NCBI RefSeq assembly: GCF_900167135.1
Contig: NZ_FUWZ01000004.1
Span: 496,001-560,000, forward strand
Source of the DNA: Chitinophaga eiseniae
Lineage (GTDB): Bacteria; Bacteroidota; Bacteroidia; Chitinophagales; Chitinophagaceae
DNA length: 64,000 nucleotides
Reading direction: 5' to 3'
The notes under the pieces were generated by a model. It saw only the letters and a program-made list of their open reading frames with translations. It ran no database searches and was not told the DNA's origin. A program made the translations under genes and the position numbers. Of this stretch, positions 17,101 to 24,973 are shown piece after piece. Numbering within the stretch: the first letter of the stretch is position 1; the number at the start of each line of letters is the position of its first letter.

Positions 17101-20100
17101 GGGACAACGGTCAGTGTACCAGCTTTATAGGTAAAGTCGTAATTGGCAGCGCTAAACGCAGGGTTGCTCAGGCTGATCGGATAAGTGCCTGCCGGACTGT
17201 TAATCCCTGCGGTAGTGCCGACAGTGGCCGTGCCGGTGACAACGTTGCCGTTATCGGCGCCAATGTAACCGGTGATGGTATAATCTAATATTGGATTCGC
17301 CTGTTTATAGTCTCTTGTTTTATCGTTAGCCGTGACGGTGAGCAGCGCTTTGCCGACCAGGAACGATCGTTGTTCTTCCGCGGCGGGCTGATAGTTGCTG
17401 TTGCCCGCCTGGTTGGCCGCAATGGTTACAGCGCCGCTGCCGGTAATCGTCACGGTATTGCCGTTGATGGTGGCAGGACCGCTGACAACGGCATAGGTAA
17501 CGGGCAATCCGCTGCTGCTGATGGCGCTGAGCATAAACGGTGCATCACCGTAGGTTTTGCTGCTGACAGCCGGGAAGGTGATGGACTGCTCCGCGGTGGT
17601 GACCGTCAGTGTGCCATTTGCGGGAGTGATGATGTAATTGGAGGAGCTGACGGCAGCACTGATCGTAATCGGATAATCACCGGGTGTACTGAGGACGTCT
17701 GCTGAAGTGGAGAGATGGATCGTGGTGGTGCCATTTACCACGGAAGCGTCATCGCCATTCACGAAGCCGGTAAAGCTATAGGAAAACTGCGGATCGTTCT
17801 GTTTATATTCCCTTGTCTTGTTGTCTGCTTTGAGTGTCAGATAAGCTTTTTTGACGGTGAAGCTTTGAGACAATGGATTCGCTGCGTCGTAGTTGTTGTT
17901 GCCCGGTTGGCTGGCAGTCACTACTACGGTGCCGGCGCCGGTAATGGTAAGGATGTTCGCCGCAATGGTGGCTGGTCCTGTAACAGTATAGTTTACCGGC
18001 AACCCTGCATCGCTGGTAGCATTCAGCGTGATTGGCGCAGCGCCGTATGTCTGGTCCGCCGGCGCGGGGAAACTGATAGCCTGCGGCGATGGAGTAATGG
18101 TGAGGGAGCCATTGGTAAAACTGAAATCGTAGTTGTCAGCGTGCAGGGTACCCGTTGTAATGTTGATCGGGTAAATGCCTGCATCACTGGAGAGACCAGC
18201 AGCAGTAGTGATGGCTGCCGTGCCGCTGACAACGGAACCGTTGTCGCCATTCACCAATCCGGTGATAGTATAGTCCAGAAACGGATTGGCCTGATTGTAT
18301 GCCCGCGCTTTGTCGTTGGCGGTGACGGTGAGCACCGCTTTATTAATGCGGAAAGTCTGCGTCGTCTGTTGCGCCGGATCATAATTACCATCTCCCGGTT
18401 GTTGGGCGGCGATAGTGACGGTACCGGCGCCGGTGATGGTGATGGTGCTGCCGTTAACCGTGGCAGGGCCGTTAACAACCGAATAGGTGACCGGCAGACC
18501 ACTGCTGGTGGTGGCGCCGGCTGTAAAGTTACCATCACCATAGGTCTTGTCGCTGATAGCGGGGAAGGTGATGGTTTGCGGTGCGGCGGTGATAGTCATC
18601 GTACCACCAACGGGGACGATATTGTAATTATTGGAAGAGGTAACGGCGGTAAACTGAATGGGATAGCTGCCGGGCGTACTGTTCAGATCGGCGGTGGTAG
18701 CCAGGGCCGCACTGCCTGTCAGTACGGAGGCGTCTTCTCCATTCACAAAACCGTTGTAATGATAAGTCAGTGCGGGGTTGTTCCTGCCGTATTCCCTTGA
18801 CTGGTTATCTGCGACCAGGCTCAGAGGAGCTTTGGAGACGGAGATGCTGGTTTGTACTGCGACTGCAGCATCGTAGTTGTTGTCTCCTCCCTGTGTTGCC
18901 GTAACGGTGATAATACCGGTACCAGTGACAGTGAGCATATCGCCGCTGATGGTGCCGGGGCCAGTGGCTGTATAATTTACCGGAAGCCCTGCATCGCTGG
19001 TGGCGTTCAGGGAGAACGGCGCGGTGCCGTAAGTTTTACCGGGTATAACGGGGAAGCTGATGTTCTGAGTGGCTTTCGTTACGGTTAGGGTACCGTTTGC
19101 CACACTGAAGTCGTAGTTATCGGCGTATAGCGTGCCGGTAGCCATCGTGATGGGATAAATACCCGGCGCGTCGGATATGTCGGCGGTAGTGCTGATGTCT
19201 GCCGCGCCGCTGACAACGGAGCTGTTATCTCCATTCACCAGTCCGGTGATGGTATAGTCCAGCGCCGGATTGGCCTGCTTATACGGACGGATCTTGTCAT
19301 TCGCAGTCGCGGTCAGTGTGGCCTTTTTAACGGTCAGGCTTTTTGATACCGGTGCGGCAGGGAAATGATTGACGTCGCCCGGCTGGCTGGCGTTTATTGT
19401 AACGGTGCCGGCGCCGGTGATGGACAGCATATTGCCCGTTATCGCAGCAGGGCCGGACACAGCGTATACTATATCAAGACCGCTGTCGGTCTGTTTCGTC
19501 AGGGTGATCGGCGTGACGCCATAAGTCACGTCTGTCGGTACAGAGAAGTTGATGGTCTGTGTCGTGGGGGTGATCGTCAGGCTGCCGGTTGCGCCGGTAA
19601 AACTGTAATTATCGGCGCTAAGCCCGCTTACGTCCGCTGTAATGGCATATACGCCCACAGGGCTGGTAAGGGTGGTGGCGGTGCTGTAGGTGGCGGTGCC
19701 GCGTACCACGGAGGCGTTCTCATTATAAACAAATCCGCTGTAAGTGCCGGTGAAGGGTGGATCTGCGGTATAATAGGACCTTGTGTTGTCAACCGGTGTT
19801 ACAGTGAGCGCTTTTTTGTTGATTGTCAGCGTCTGGCTGGCGCCGGTGGTATTGGCAAGGTAACCATTGCTGGCGCCGGCGGTGGCGGTGATTTGTGCGG
19901 TACCCGCACCGGTGATTTTAATCGCGCCATTGACAATGGCGGCTACTGCCGGATTATCTGAAGTATAGGTGATAATCCCGTCGCCGCTGGAAATCGCGAA
20001 GGGATAGAAATTATTGTCGCCGTACGTGCGTGCTGTGATCGGATTAAACGTGATGGTTTGAGGTTGCGCCTGATATTCAAAAGCGCCGGGGTCAATACTG

Positions 20101-21869
20101 TTATTGCTGATACGGGGTTGACCGGCAAGGTCGGTATTACCTGCCTGTGCGGGATACCCGTTAGCGTTAGTAGACGGATCGCCTTTGTTGATGACCGGGC
20201 TGGTGGCCTTCAGGGTCAGATCTCCGTTGGTGATATCGGTAAAATACACATCTGTGAAAAACGAGGACGGCGAATTGTTGGCATAGTAGGTCGAACCTGA
20301 AATAGTATAGTAGTAGTTGACAAAACCTCCTGCATGGACAATATCCATCGGATCAGTGTTATTGGTGACGATGGTGTTGTAAAGGTCCATCTGTCCGCCG
20401 CTTTGTTTGATGCCGGAGGATATATTGCCGGCAATAGTGGTGTTGATGAGTTTAAGCGTGCCGTTGCCGGCGATAATCCCTTCGCCCGTACCGGCTTCGT
20501 TACCAAAGAAGCTGCTGTTGGTGATGGTGGTGGTACCGGCAGCAGGAAGGTAGAGGGCGCCACCGGAGGCCCCGGCTTTATTGCCATAAAAGCGGGCATT
20601 CCGGATCATGATGGTGCTGGAATTGCTTGTATAGAAGCCTGCGCCGTTCGGACCGCCGGTACTGTTGGAAGTCTTTCCGCCGGTAATGGTGACGCCATCC
20701 AGTGTAATATTTCCGCCGTTGGCGGTGACCACATGATAACTGTTGATCCCCTGTATGTTGGATGGTTTGAGTACAACGCCGTTGGTCAGTACGTCATTGT
20801 TGTCGATGTCTCCGCTAAGGATCACCGGATTGGCGCCGGTAATGCGGTTAGCGATGCTGCTCTCTGTACCGGCAAATCCGCCGTATACCGGGATATTATG
20901 GATGAGCACAAAGCTCATGGCGGGGTCTGTGGTGCTGGGTTTATAGGTGCCTTTCGCTACCCATACCTGGGTGATGCCATTAGCGGGATTGGCGGCGGCT
21001 GACAAGGCATCGCGTAGTTCCGTCAGCGGGGCGCCCCAGCTGCTGCCATCTCCGGGAGAAGCGGACTGTTTGTTGACATATAAAATACCGTCTGCGCCGG
21101 GCCTCACAATTGCCAGATTGCAGGGCGGGGTTTTGTTCAGGTCAAAGGCGGTGGGCACCGGTGCTGCCATAGTGTTGTCTTTAGCCCAGTTGGCAGGGTC
21201 CTGTATCAGGGCCTGCAGCGCCGGCATGGAGTTGGCTGCGGCAACGTTACAGTTATACCTGCCATTCACCGCGGTAATATTGGGAAACTGCGTCGGCGGC
21301 AATGTGCCCGGCAGCATCGATTTGGAAGAAGTGAACTCACACGGATCGAGTGATGCTTCCCAGGCAGAGCGATTGATATTGATGCCTGCGATGATAGTAA
21401 TAAAAGGGGAGGAACCGGTGAATGCAAACAGCTGATCGCCGGCGAGGCCGAGGCTTATGTATTCTTTATTACCGGAGGCTTTGGTGGCCTGTATACCTGT
21501 TACGGTGCCGATAGAGGCGGTAAGTTTGTATTTGCAGGTGATCACGACGGATTGACCGGCTCTGAGCGTCGCAGGGCCTGATCGCCATAAGATCGTTCCG
21601 TCCGTCTGTGAGCCGCCGGCAGGACAGGAGAGTGATTGAAAGTCGCTGCCCGTCCAGCCAAGATCGGTAAAGTAAATATTACTGTTGGCCGGAAGGTCAC
21701 GTAGGAGGACAAACGAAAAAGCATCGTCCTGTATGTTGCCGTCCGTATCGTCGTCGAAGGTGGTGTAACCGGTAAACATCAGGTCGCCGGGGCTTTGCGC
21801 CTGAACAATTGCAGTCATCCCGGTCAGTAAAAGTATCGTGATGACAGTCCTGCGTAAAAATAACTTCAT
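14127..21869 (-). CDS. Giant type-IX-secreted MBG-repeat surface protein
   Basis: A 2580-residue secreted protein. A signal peptide (MKLFLRRTVITILLLTGM) leads to a domain of about 200 residues (SPGDLMFTGYTTFDDDTDGN). A right-handed beta-helix of the choice-of-anchor type follows, roughly residues 260-590 (ITLDGVTITGGKTSN, SGGALYLPAAGTTTITNSSF, IDPGAFEYQ). From about 600 to 2330 come ten full MBG-type repeats of about 163 residues and one half repeat. Two short Ig-like segments (FCEGGSVTLQS, ISKGESVTLVASGGTSYRW) precede the C-terminal gliding-motility/type B sorting domain (TNILTPNGDGINDVWVVKNI, KIFDRTGRLIY, LAEGTYYYIIDL). I infer a long surface fibre or adhesin exported by the type IX system. 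The next gene is its PorP/SprF partner, with overlapping start. ATG 21869 is chosen over 21944 because it opens the signal peptide. Confidence 0.94.
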   Translation of the reverse strand: MKLFLRRTVITILLLTGMTAIVQAQSPGDLMFTGYTTFDDDTDGNIQDDAFSFVLLRDLPANSNIYFTDLGWTGSDFQSLSCPAGGSQTDGTILWRSGPATLRAGQSVVITCKYKLTASIGTVTGIQATKASGNKEYISLGLAGDQLFAFTGSSPFITIIAGININRSAWEASLDPCEFTSSKSMLPGTLPPTQFPNITAVNGRYNCNVAAANSMPALQALIQDPANWAKDNTMAAPVPTAFDLNKTPPCNLAIVRPGADGILYVNKQSASPGDGSSWGAPLTELRDALSAAANPANGITQVWVAKGTYKPSTTDPAMSFVLIHNIPVYGGFAGTESSIANRITGANPVILSGDIDNNDVLTNGVVLKPSNIQGINSYHVVTANGGNITLDGVTITGGKTSNSTGGPNGAGFYTSNSSTIMIRNARFYGNKAGASGGALYLPAAGTTTITNSSFFGNEAGTGEGIIAGNGTLKLINTTIAGNISSGIKQSGGQMDLYNTIVTNNTDPMDIVHAGGFVNYYYTISGSTYYANNSPSSFFTDVYFTDITNGDLTLKATSPVINKGDPSTNANGYPAQAGNTDLAGQPRISNNSIDPGAFEYQAQPQTITFNPITARTYGDNNFYPFAISSGDGIITYTSDNPAVAAIVNGAIKITGAGTAQITATAGASNGYLANTTGASQTLTINKKALTVTPVDNTRSYYTADPPFTGTYSGFVYNENASVVRGTATYSTATTLTSPVGVYAITADVSGLSADNYSFTGATGSLTITPTTQTINFSVPTDVTYGVTPITLTKQTDSGLDIVYAVSGPAAITGNMLSITGAGTVTINASQPGDVNHFPAAPVSKSLTVKKATLTATANDKIRPYKQANPALDYTITGLVNGDNSSVVSGAADISTTADISDAPGIYPITMATGTLYADNYDFSVANGTLTVTKATQNISFPVIPGKTYGTAPFSLNATSDAGLPVNYTATGPGTISGDMLTVTGTGIITVTATQGGDNNYDAAVAVQTSISVSKAPLSLVADNQSREYGRNNPALTYHYNGFVNGEDASVLTGSAALATTADLNSTPGSYPIQFTAVTSSNNYNIVPVGGTMTITAAPQTITFPAISDKTYGDGNFTAGATTSSGLPVTYSVVNGPATVNGSTITITGAGTVTIAAQQPGDGNYDPAQQTTQTFRINKAVLTVTANDKARAYNQANPFLDYTITGLVNGDNGSVVSGTAAITTAAGLSSDAGIYPINITTGTLHADNYDFSFTNGSLTITPSPQAISFPAPADQTYGAAPITLNATSDAGLPVNYTVTGPATIAANILTITGAGTVVVTASQPGNNNYDAANPLSQSFTVKKAYLTLKADNKTREYKQNDPQFSYSFTGFVNGDDASVVNGTTTIHLSTSADVLSTPGDYPITISAAVSSSNYIITPANGTLTVTTAEQSITFPAVSSKTYGDAPFMLSAISSSGLPVTYAVVSGPATINGNTVTITGSGAVTIAANQAGNSNYQPAAEEQRSFLVGKALLTVTANDKTRDYKQANPILDYTITGYIGADNGNVVTGTATVGTTAGINSPAGTYPISLSNPAFSAANYDFTYKAGTLTVVPASQSIAFDAITDKVYGDPSFTLQATSDAGLPVAFAVTGGPATISGNSITITGAGTVTVTATQRGDGNYTPAAAVSRSFKIAPAPLTIKADDLQRPYGNNNPPLTYTVTGFVYQEDNRVLTGAPALITTADASSAVGTYPIRITTGNLSAANYTFLFTDGMLSVGPASQTISFPAIGNKTYGDAAFTLSATSSSQLPVTYTVLSGPATISGNTVTITGVGAVSIAADQTGDARYTPATRVVNAFNVNKAILTVTADGKNRAYGGQNPALTYTISGFVYNDNNSVLNGDADISTAAHTTSAPGVYPITVSAGSLTAAHYDFRFVDGRLAISKAAQTIHFNAPANKTYGDAPFAISVTSDAGLPVSLAVAAGSATISGNMLHITGAGTVTVTATQKGDANYNAATPVSQSFTVAPAVLQVKADDQQRAFGIANPVLTYTLNGFVYNENRSVISGTPDLSTTANITSAAGTYPISITAGNMRAANYLFTLTGGTLTVGPADQSISFTAITDKTYGNAAFTLNATASSTLPVSYRIVSGPATINGNTVTLTGAGTVTIAASQPGNSAFKPAAAVNRTFNVAKATLTVTAKNDTRTYNGAAYTGGNEADYTGFVNGDNAGRLTGTLTYSGTSQGAVNAGKYIITPGGLNSNDYTFIYNNGSLIIQKAPQQITFTAPGNKNQGDADFPLVATTSSGLPVSFTSNNTSTIAVAGSTGIVGNAGTAIITASQAGNANYEAAEPVMQTIVVTAYPLPVITAQGSTIFCEGGSVTLQSTAAPVYEWYRNNIRINSAGGRTLTVSESGSYTVKAIYPGNTGVTSTATNVTVNPLPAGHLQVNGNTTISKGESVTLVASGGTSYRWEPAAGLSDAAAPAPAARPTATTTYRVTISNAAGCSVVRDVTINVKEDYKLEPTNILTPNGDGINDVWVVKNIDMYPQNEVKIFDRTGRLIYRQHGYTNNWKGTVNGQRLAEGTYYYIIDLGENRPLFKGFITIVHEN
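14880..20065 (-). repeat. Ten tandem MBG-type repeats with period-two alternation
   Basis: Ten copies of about 490 bp and a final half copy encode a QxIxF...TYGD...LPVxY...GNxxTITGAGTVTI...NYDF...GTLTV module. Copies 3, 5, 7 and 9 read TSDAGLPV; copies 4, 6, 8 and 10 read a TSSS-LPVTY-like sequence. The true unit is therefore close to 980 bp. Confidence 0.9.
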
Positions 21870-21906
21870 AGAGGGAAGTCTTAGGTATAAGAAATATATC
21901 GTTGTG

Positions 21907-21925
21907 CATCCTGTGGTGCAGGATG
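21907..21925. repeat. Small hairpin in the leader of the MBG gene
   Basis: CATCCTG (21907-21913) and CAGGATG (21919-21925) are perfect inverted arms around a 5-nt loop, in the 85-bp gap between the binding-protein gene and the giant MBG gene. No T-tract follows on either strand, so it is not a terminator; it could affect mRNA processing or translation. Confidence 0.4.
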
Positions 21926-21954
21926 TAAGGTTTGGGTGTTTCACTGCGCGGTTG

Positions 21955-23097
21955 TCAGGCGCAGAGATAAGTGTTGATCCAGCCGGAAGCTTGTCCTTCC
22001 GGTTTTAGCCGGATGATGTCCTGCCAGATATGTGCCGTGTTGGTTACCTCGCTCAGTATGGCTGGTTTAAACGTCTCATCCATCTGCACCAGCCAGGAGG
22101 GGCCCAGTATGTGATGGGTAGCTGCGTCCATATGCAGGATACCGCGGGGGCTTTCCAGCTGCACTTCTTTCATCATTTCCAGGATGTTTCCTGCATGAAA
22201 ATGATGCTGGCCTGCTGTCCGGAGGATTTGTTCCAGTATAATGCCGGTGTCCCAGCCGTGGAGCGCCGCTACAGAGGCTTCGCGTCCGCTGTGTTGCCGG
22301 AATTGTGTTTTGAATAATTCGTTGGCGGGATTGTCCAGTATGGACACCCACGGGGTATAACCCTGGAGGCGGAAAGGCAGTTCCAGCGGACCGTGTACGG
22401 CCGGCAGGGATTCGTCGGACAGCATAGGGCCTGTGAACAGCTGTAAATCGTTGATGCCTGACCGTTGTAAATGCTGCAGAAAACAGTGCGCAAGGTCTCC
22501 GTTGAATAGAGACAATAATGCACGTGTTTCCGGATGAGCGTTCAGGAATGTTTCTAACGGCGCCGTGTTGAATTCCGCTGTTTTGTACTGGCTGACGTAG
22601 TTGTAGGTCAGGCTGCCGCCACTGCTCATATAGGCCTCCGAAAAGGCATGGCAATGGGAGTATCCGCCGTCGTAGAAAGAAGTGCACATAGCAGCATGAG
22701 ATGCTTTGGTAGCTGCATACATGCCTGTGAGCCTGCAATGGATCGTGTTGTTGAGTGTATGCGACAGCATAGCCGGATGGGGTTCCCAGTTGTGAAGGTA
22801 TTTGGCGCCGCCATGCACCGCTATCAACAGTTTATTGAGCGCCCGCGCGAGGTCGGCTGTTTGTTTCAGTGTCGCCTGGTCTGCATACACTACGAGTACG
22901 TCGGCCTTTTCCTCCAGCAGTAGTCGTTCTGCTTCCTGATGCACCAGGCCTGCGTTGGTGCCGTATTGGATGTTACTGCTGATTAGTGTGGCGCCTGTCT
23001 GCCGGTGTTGCAGGCAAGCGGTCAGGCCGGCCTGAAAATCATGTTGCAGCAGGAGGTTGAAAGTCGATTTGGGTAAAAGGGTACCTATCTTCATCAT
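21955..23097 (-). CDS. Periplasmic-binding-protein fold (type 1, branched-chain type) without signal peptide
   Basis: A 380-residue protein resembling substrate-binding proteins of branched-chain amino-acid ABC transporters. The N-terminus is the first strand of the fold (MMKIGTLLPKSTFNLLLQHD), followed by GLVHQEAERLLLEEKADVLV and a hinge-like part FYDGGYSHCHAFSEAYMSSG. Later come LLSLFNGDLAHCFLQHLQRS and a C-terminal lobe with VAALHGWDTGIILEQILRTA. There is no signal peptide or lipobox, so as encoded it should stay in the cytoplasm, which is unusual for this family. No ABC permease or ATPase is nearby. It sits between three tail-collar genes and the giant MBG protein in one minus-strand run (8-bp gap to the collar gene). 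Its ligand and role are unknown. Confidence 0.82.
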   Translation of the reverse strand: MMKIGTLLPKSTFNLLLQHDFQAGLTACLQHRQTGATLISSNIQYGTNAGLVHQEAERLLLEEKADVLVVYADQATLKQTADLARALNKLLIAVHGGAKYLHNWEPHPAMLSHTLNNTIHCRLTGMYAATKASHAAMCTSFYDGGYSHCHAFSEAYMSSGGSLTYNYVSQYKTAEFNTAPLETFLNAHPETRALLSLFNGDLAHCFLQHLQRSGINDLQLFTGPMLSDESLPAVHGPLELPFRLQGYTPWVSILDNPANELFKTQFRQHSGREASVAALHGWDTGIILEQILRTAGQHHFHAGNILEMMKEVQLESPRGILHMDAATHHILGPSWLVQMDETFKPAILSEVTNTAHIWQDIIRLKPEGQASGWINTYLCA

Positions 23098-23105
23098 ATA
23101 AAGGG

Positions 23106-23651
23106 TCAGGCATGTGGAGGGAAATTACCCTGCGCACAGATGATAAAATTGAGCGGAAGATGGGGTTGCATGTTCTCTATGGGCTGGCCGCTTCCTGCAG
23201 GTTGTACCTGTATCGCTGTTTTCAGTGGCGCCATGCGGCTGGTAGCGTGTTTTACACTGCTGTATACCTGTTGCCCGTTGGTAATGGCCATGTAGGTGTT
23301 ATCGGGAGACGTTAGCTGTCCGGGGTTTTCGCCCAGCACTGGTTGATATACGCTACCGGATATCGTATGTATATGTGCAGGTAGTTGAAAACTGTACAAG
23401 GTTTTCTTTTCGGTGCCACCCATCTGGCCTGGCGTATAGGTAGTGCCTAAAAGGTCGCCCGCATGTAAAGGGGCCCTTCCCCGCAGATCGGGAACGGCAA
23501 AGGTGTTCCTGCCGTCGCCGCCATAGGTATAGGACAGCAGGGCATACAGCGGGGTATACCGTGCGATGCTTAGTAACGAGCCGTCGCATAAAAACCAGCC
23601 ATCAGGTGCAAAGGTGCCTGCAAATATTCTAATTTCTCCAATGTAAGGCAT
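23106..23651 (-). CDS. Phage tail collar domain protein (Mdp type), third copy
   Basis: A 181-residue protein of the phage tail-collar/microcystin-dependent-protein family. Hallmarks are the start YIGEIRIFAGTFAPDGWFLC, the block LYALLSYTYGGDGRNTFAVP with DLRGRAPLH directly after it, a middle with PAHIHTISGSVYQP, and the conserved end ENMQPHLPLNFIICAQGNFP. In phages such proteins form the base of tail fibres as trimers; in bacteria the function of the stand-alone versions is not established. No signal peptide. It is the third collar gene of the operon, 27 bp after the second and 8 bp before the binding-protein gene. Confidence 0.92.
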   Translation of the reverse strand: MPYIGEIRIFAGTFAPDGWFLCDGSLLSIARYTPLYALLSYTYGGDGRNTFAVPDLRGRAPLHAGDLLGTTYTPGQMGGTEKKTLYSFQLPAHIHTISGSVYQPVLGENPGQLTSPDNTYMAITNGQQVYSSVKHATSRMAPLKTAIQVQPAGSGQPIENMQPHLPLNFIICAQGNFPPHA

Positions 23652-23678
23652 AATGGATATTTATTAATATGACGGAAG

Positions 23679-24233
23679 CTACCCTCTTGAGGGAAAGAAA
23701 CCTTCCAGCGCGATAAAAAACTGTATGGCCAGATATGGCTGCATATTATTAACCGGCAGTGCGGGGGTGCCGTTATCCATTGTCAGCGTGTGTTGCAATG
23801 CGGCGGTAGTCCCTGTTCCGGCGGTGCTGCTGTACAGGTTGCCAGTAGCAGCAGTACCCGCAAAAGCACCTACAGGGCTGTGGGTATCATTATTTGCTCC
23901 GGCAGGAAGAGACAGTTTATCTTCCCGTACGGTATGGATATGCGGTGGCAGGTTGGCAGCGGTAAGTGTTACTGATTTCTCGCCACCCGGCCGGGCCAGC
24001 GTACGCTGATTTAAACCAAGGCCCTGGCCGGCGCCTATTGGCACACGACCCCGTAGGTCGGGCAGCTGAAAGGTCGTTACCCCGTTGCCGCCATACTGGT
24101 TGCCCACAATGGCATATAGCGCTGTAAATTGCTGTATGGACACCGTTTGTCCGGCACATTGCGCATACCCTTTAGGGGCATTCAAAAAAGCGGCCATGAT
24201 AATGTCGCCTATAAACTGGTACTCTTTTACCAT
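23679..24233 (-). CDS. Phage tail collar domain protein (Mdp type), second copy
   Basis: A 184-residue collar-domain protein. It shares the family frame with its neighbours: FIGDIIMAAFLNAPKGYAQC at the start, LYAIVGNQYGGNGVTTFQLP with DLRGRVPIGAGQG after it, LPPHIHTVREDKLSLPAGAN and the end NNMQPYLAIQFFIALEGFFP. The middle part, after the histidine block, is what differs among the three copies; there it is rich in Gly, Thr and Ala, as in variable ligand-facing parts of tail fibres. No signal peptide or transmembrane segment. Spacing to the flanking collar genes is 19 and 27 bp, indicating one transcript. Confidence 0.92.
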   Translation of the reverse strand: MVKEYQFIGDIIMAAFLNAPKGYAQCAGQTVSIQQFTALYAIVGNQYGGNGVTTFQLPDLRGRVPIGAGQGLGLNQRTLARPGGEKSVTLTAANLPPHIHTVREDKLSLPAGANNDTHSPVGAFAGTAATGNLYSSTAGTGTTAALQHTLTMDNGTPALPVNNMQPYLAIQFFIALEGFFPSRG

Positions 24234-24252
24234 ATATACCTGTAGATAAAAA

Positions 24253-24819
24253 TTAAATGGGAGACGGATAAATGCCCTGTAACGAGATCACATAATTCAG
24301 GCAAAGAAAAGGCATCATATTGTTAACGGGTGAGTTACTGGTGGTGTTGGGCTCGGTGGTAAGCTTCCCTCCCTGAGGTGTTACCATATCACTTACATTC
24401 AATGCGATCATTTTTTCATCACTCTGCGTATCATAACGGGGCGCCGCTGTAGCTGGTGCAGGGTAAGCATTGCCAGGAGCTGGCGTGTCAGCGGCCGTGC
24501 CAGTTTTCATCCGGATGTTGGTGACGATGGAATGTGTGTGATCGCTGATCTGACCAACAGTCAGCTGGTTAGTGGCATCGCCGCCGGTCATCCCGGGGAC
24601 ATAATTAAAATCCTGGCTGGAGCTGCCCACCGGTACCCTGCCCTGAAGGTTCGGCAACGCAAATGTTTCAATGCCATCTCCGCCATAGGTGGTGCCTATT
24701 AAGGAATACAAGGTCGAATGCTCGCTGATCTGAAGCAGCTGGCCATTGCAGTATGCAAATCCGGGAGGAAGGAATTGGAATCCTATAAGGAATATTTCTC
24801 CGAGGAATGCCTCGTCCAT
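24253..24819 (-). CDS. Phage tail collar domain protein (Mdp type), first copy
   Basis: A 188-residue collar-domain protein and first gene of the minus-strand operon. It shows FLGEIFLIGFQFLPPGFAYC, TLYSLIGTTYGGDGIETFAL with PNLQGRVPVG after it, ISDHTHSIVTNIRMKTG and NNMMPFLCLNYVISLQGIYP. The three copies share the ends but differ in the central segment, so they are probably three subunits of one assembly rather than recent duplicates; equally they could be alternative fibres. A promoter matching the Bacteroidota consensus lies about 50 bp upstream. No phage head, tail-tube or lysis genes are nearby, so this is not part of a prophage. Confidence 0.92.
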   Translation of the reverse strand: MDEAFLGEIFLIGFQFLPPGFAYCNGQLLQISEHSTLYSLIGTTYGGDGIETFALPNLQGRVPVGSSSQDFNYVPGMTGGDATNQLTVGQISDHTHSIVTNIRMKTGTAADTPAPGNAYPAPATAAPRYDTQSDEKMIALNVSDMVTPQGGKLTTEPNTTSNSPVNNMMPFLCLNYVISLQGIYPSPI

Positions 24820-24870
24820 AGTTTTGGTAGATTTAGGTAAAGGGTGCTCGTCGCGTTTGAAAAACCGCTA

Positions 24871-24900
24871 CAAAAGTATTATATATTTTTTTTCATCCAA
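24871..24900 (-). promoter_or_regulatory. Promoter of the collar/MBG operon
   Basis: On the minus strand TTGG (24900-24897), an 18-nt AT-rich spacer and TACTTTTG (24878-24871) match the Bacteroidota housekeeping consensus including a perfect TAnnTTTG. It lies 52 bp before the first collar gene. Confidence 0.6.
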
Positions 24901-24935
24901 TATTTATTTCCGGGAAAAAATAACGGGAATGTATA

Positions 24936-24943
24936 TATCTTTG
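24936..24943 (+). promoter_or_regulatory. Candidate -7 element of the phosphoesterase gene
   Basis: TATCTTTG fits TAnnTTTG exactly and lies 30 bp before the start of the Tat-type phosphoesterase. No good TTTG was found at the expected upstream distance. Confidence 0.3.
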
Positions 24944-24973
24944 GCCGCAATTTCTTTTTGGTCCCTATAATAT

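Noticed and set aside
17715..18800. 361-residue plus-strand open frame
   Set aside because: Antisense to the MBG repeats; its own repetition only mirrors the repeats on the other strand.
14880..20065. Tandem repeats as a possible CRISPR or DNA satellite
   Set aside because: The units are about 490 bp, in frame and protein-coding (MBG modules), without spacer structure.
23106..24819. Prophage remnant suggested by tail-collar domains
   Set aside because: No integrase, capsid, tail-tube, baseplate or lysis genes and no attachment repeats; the genes belong to the MBG operon.
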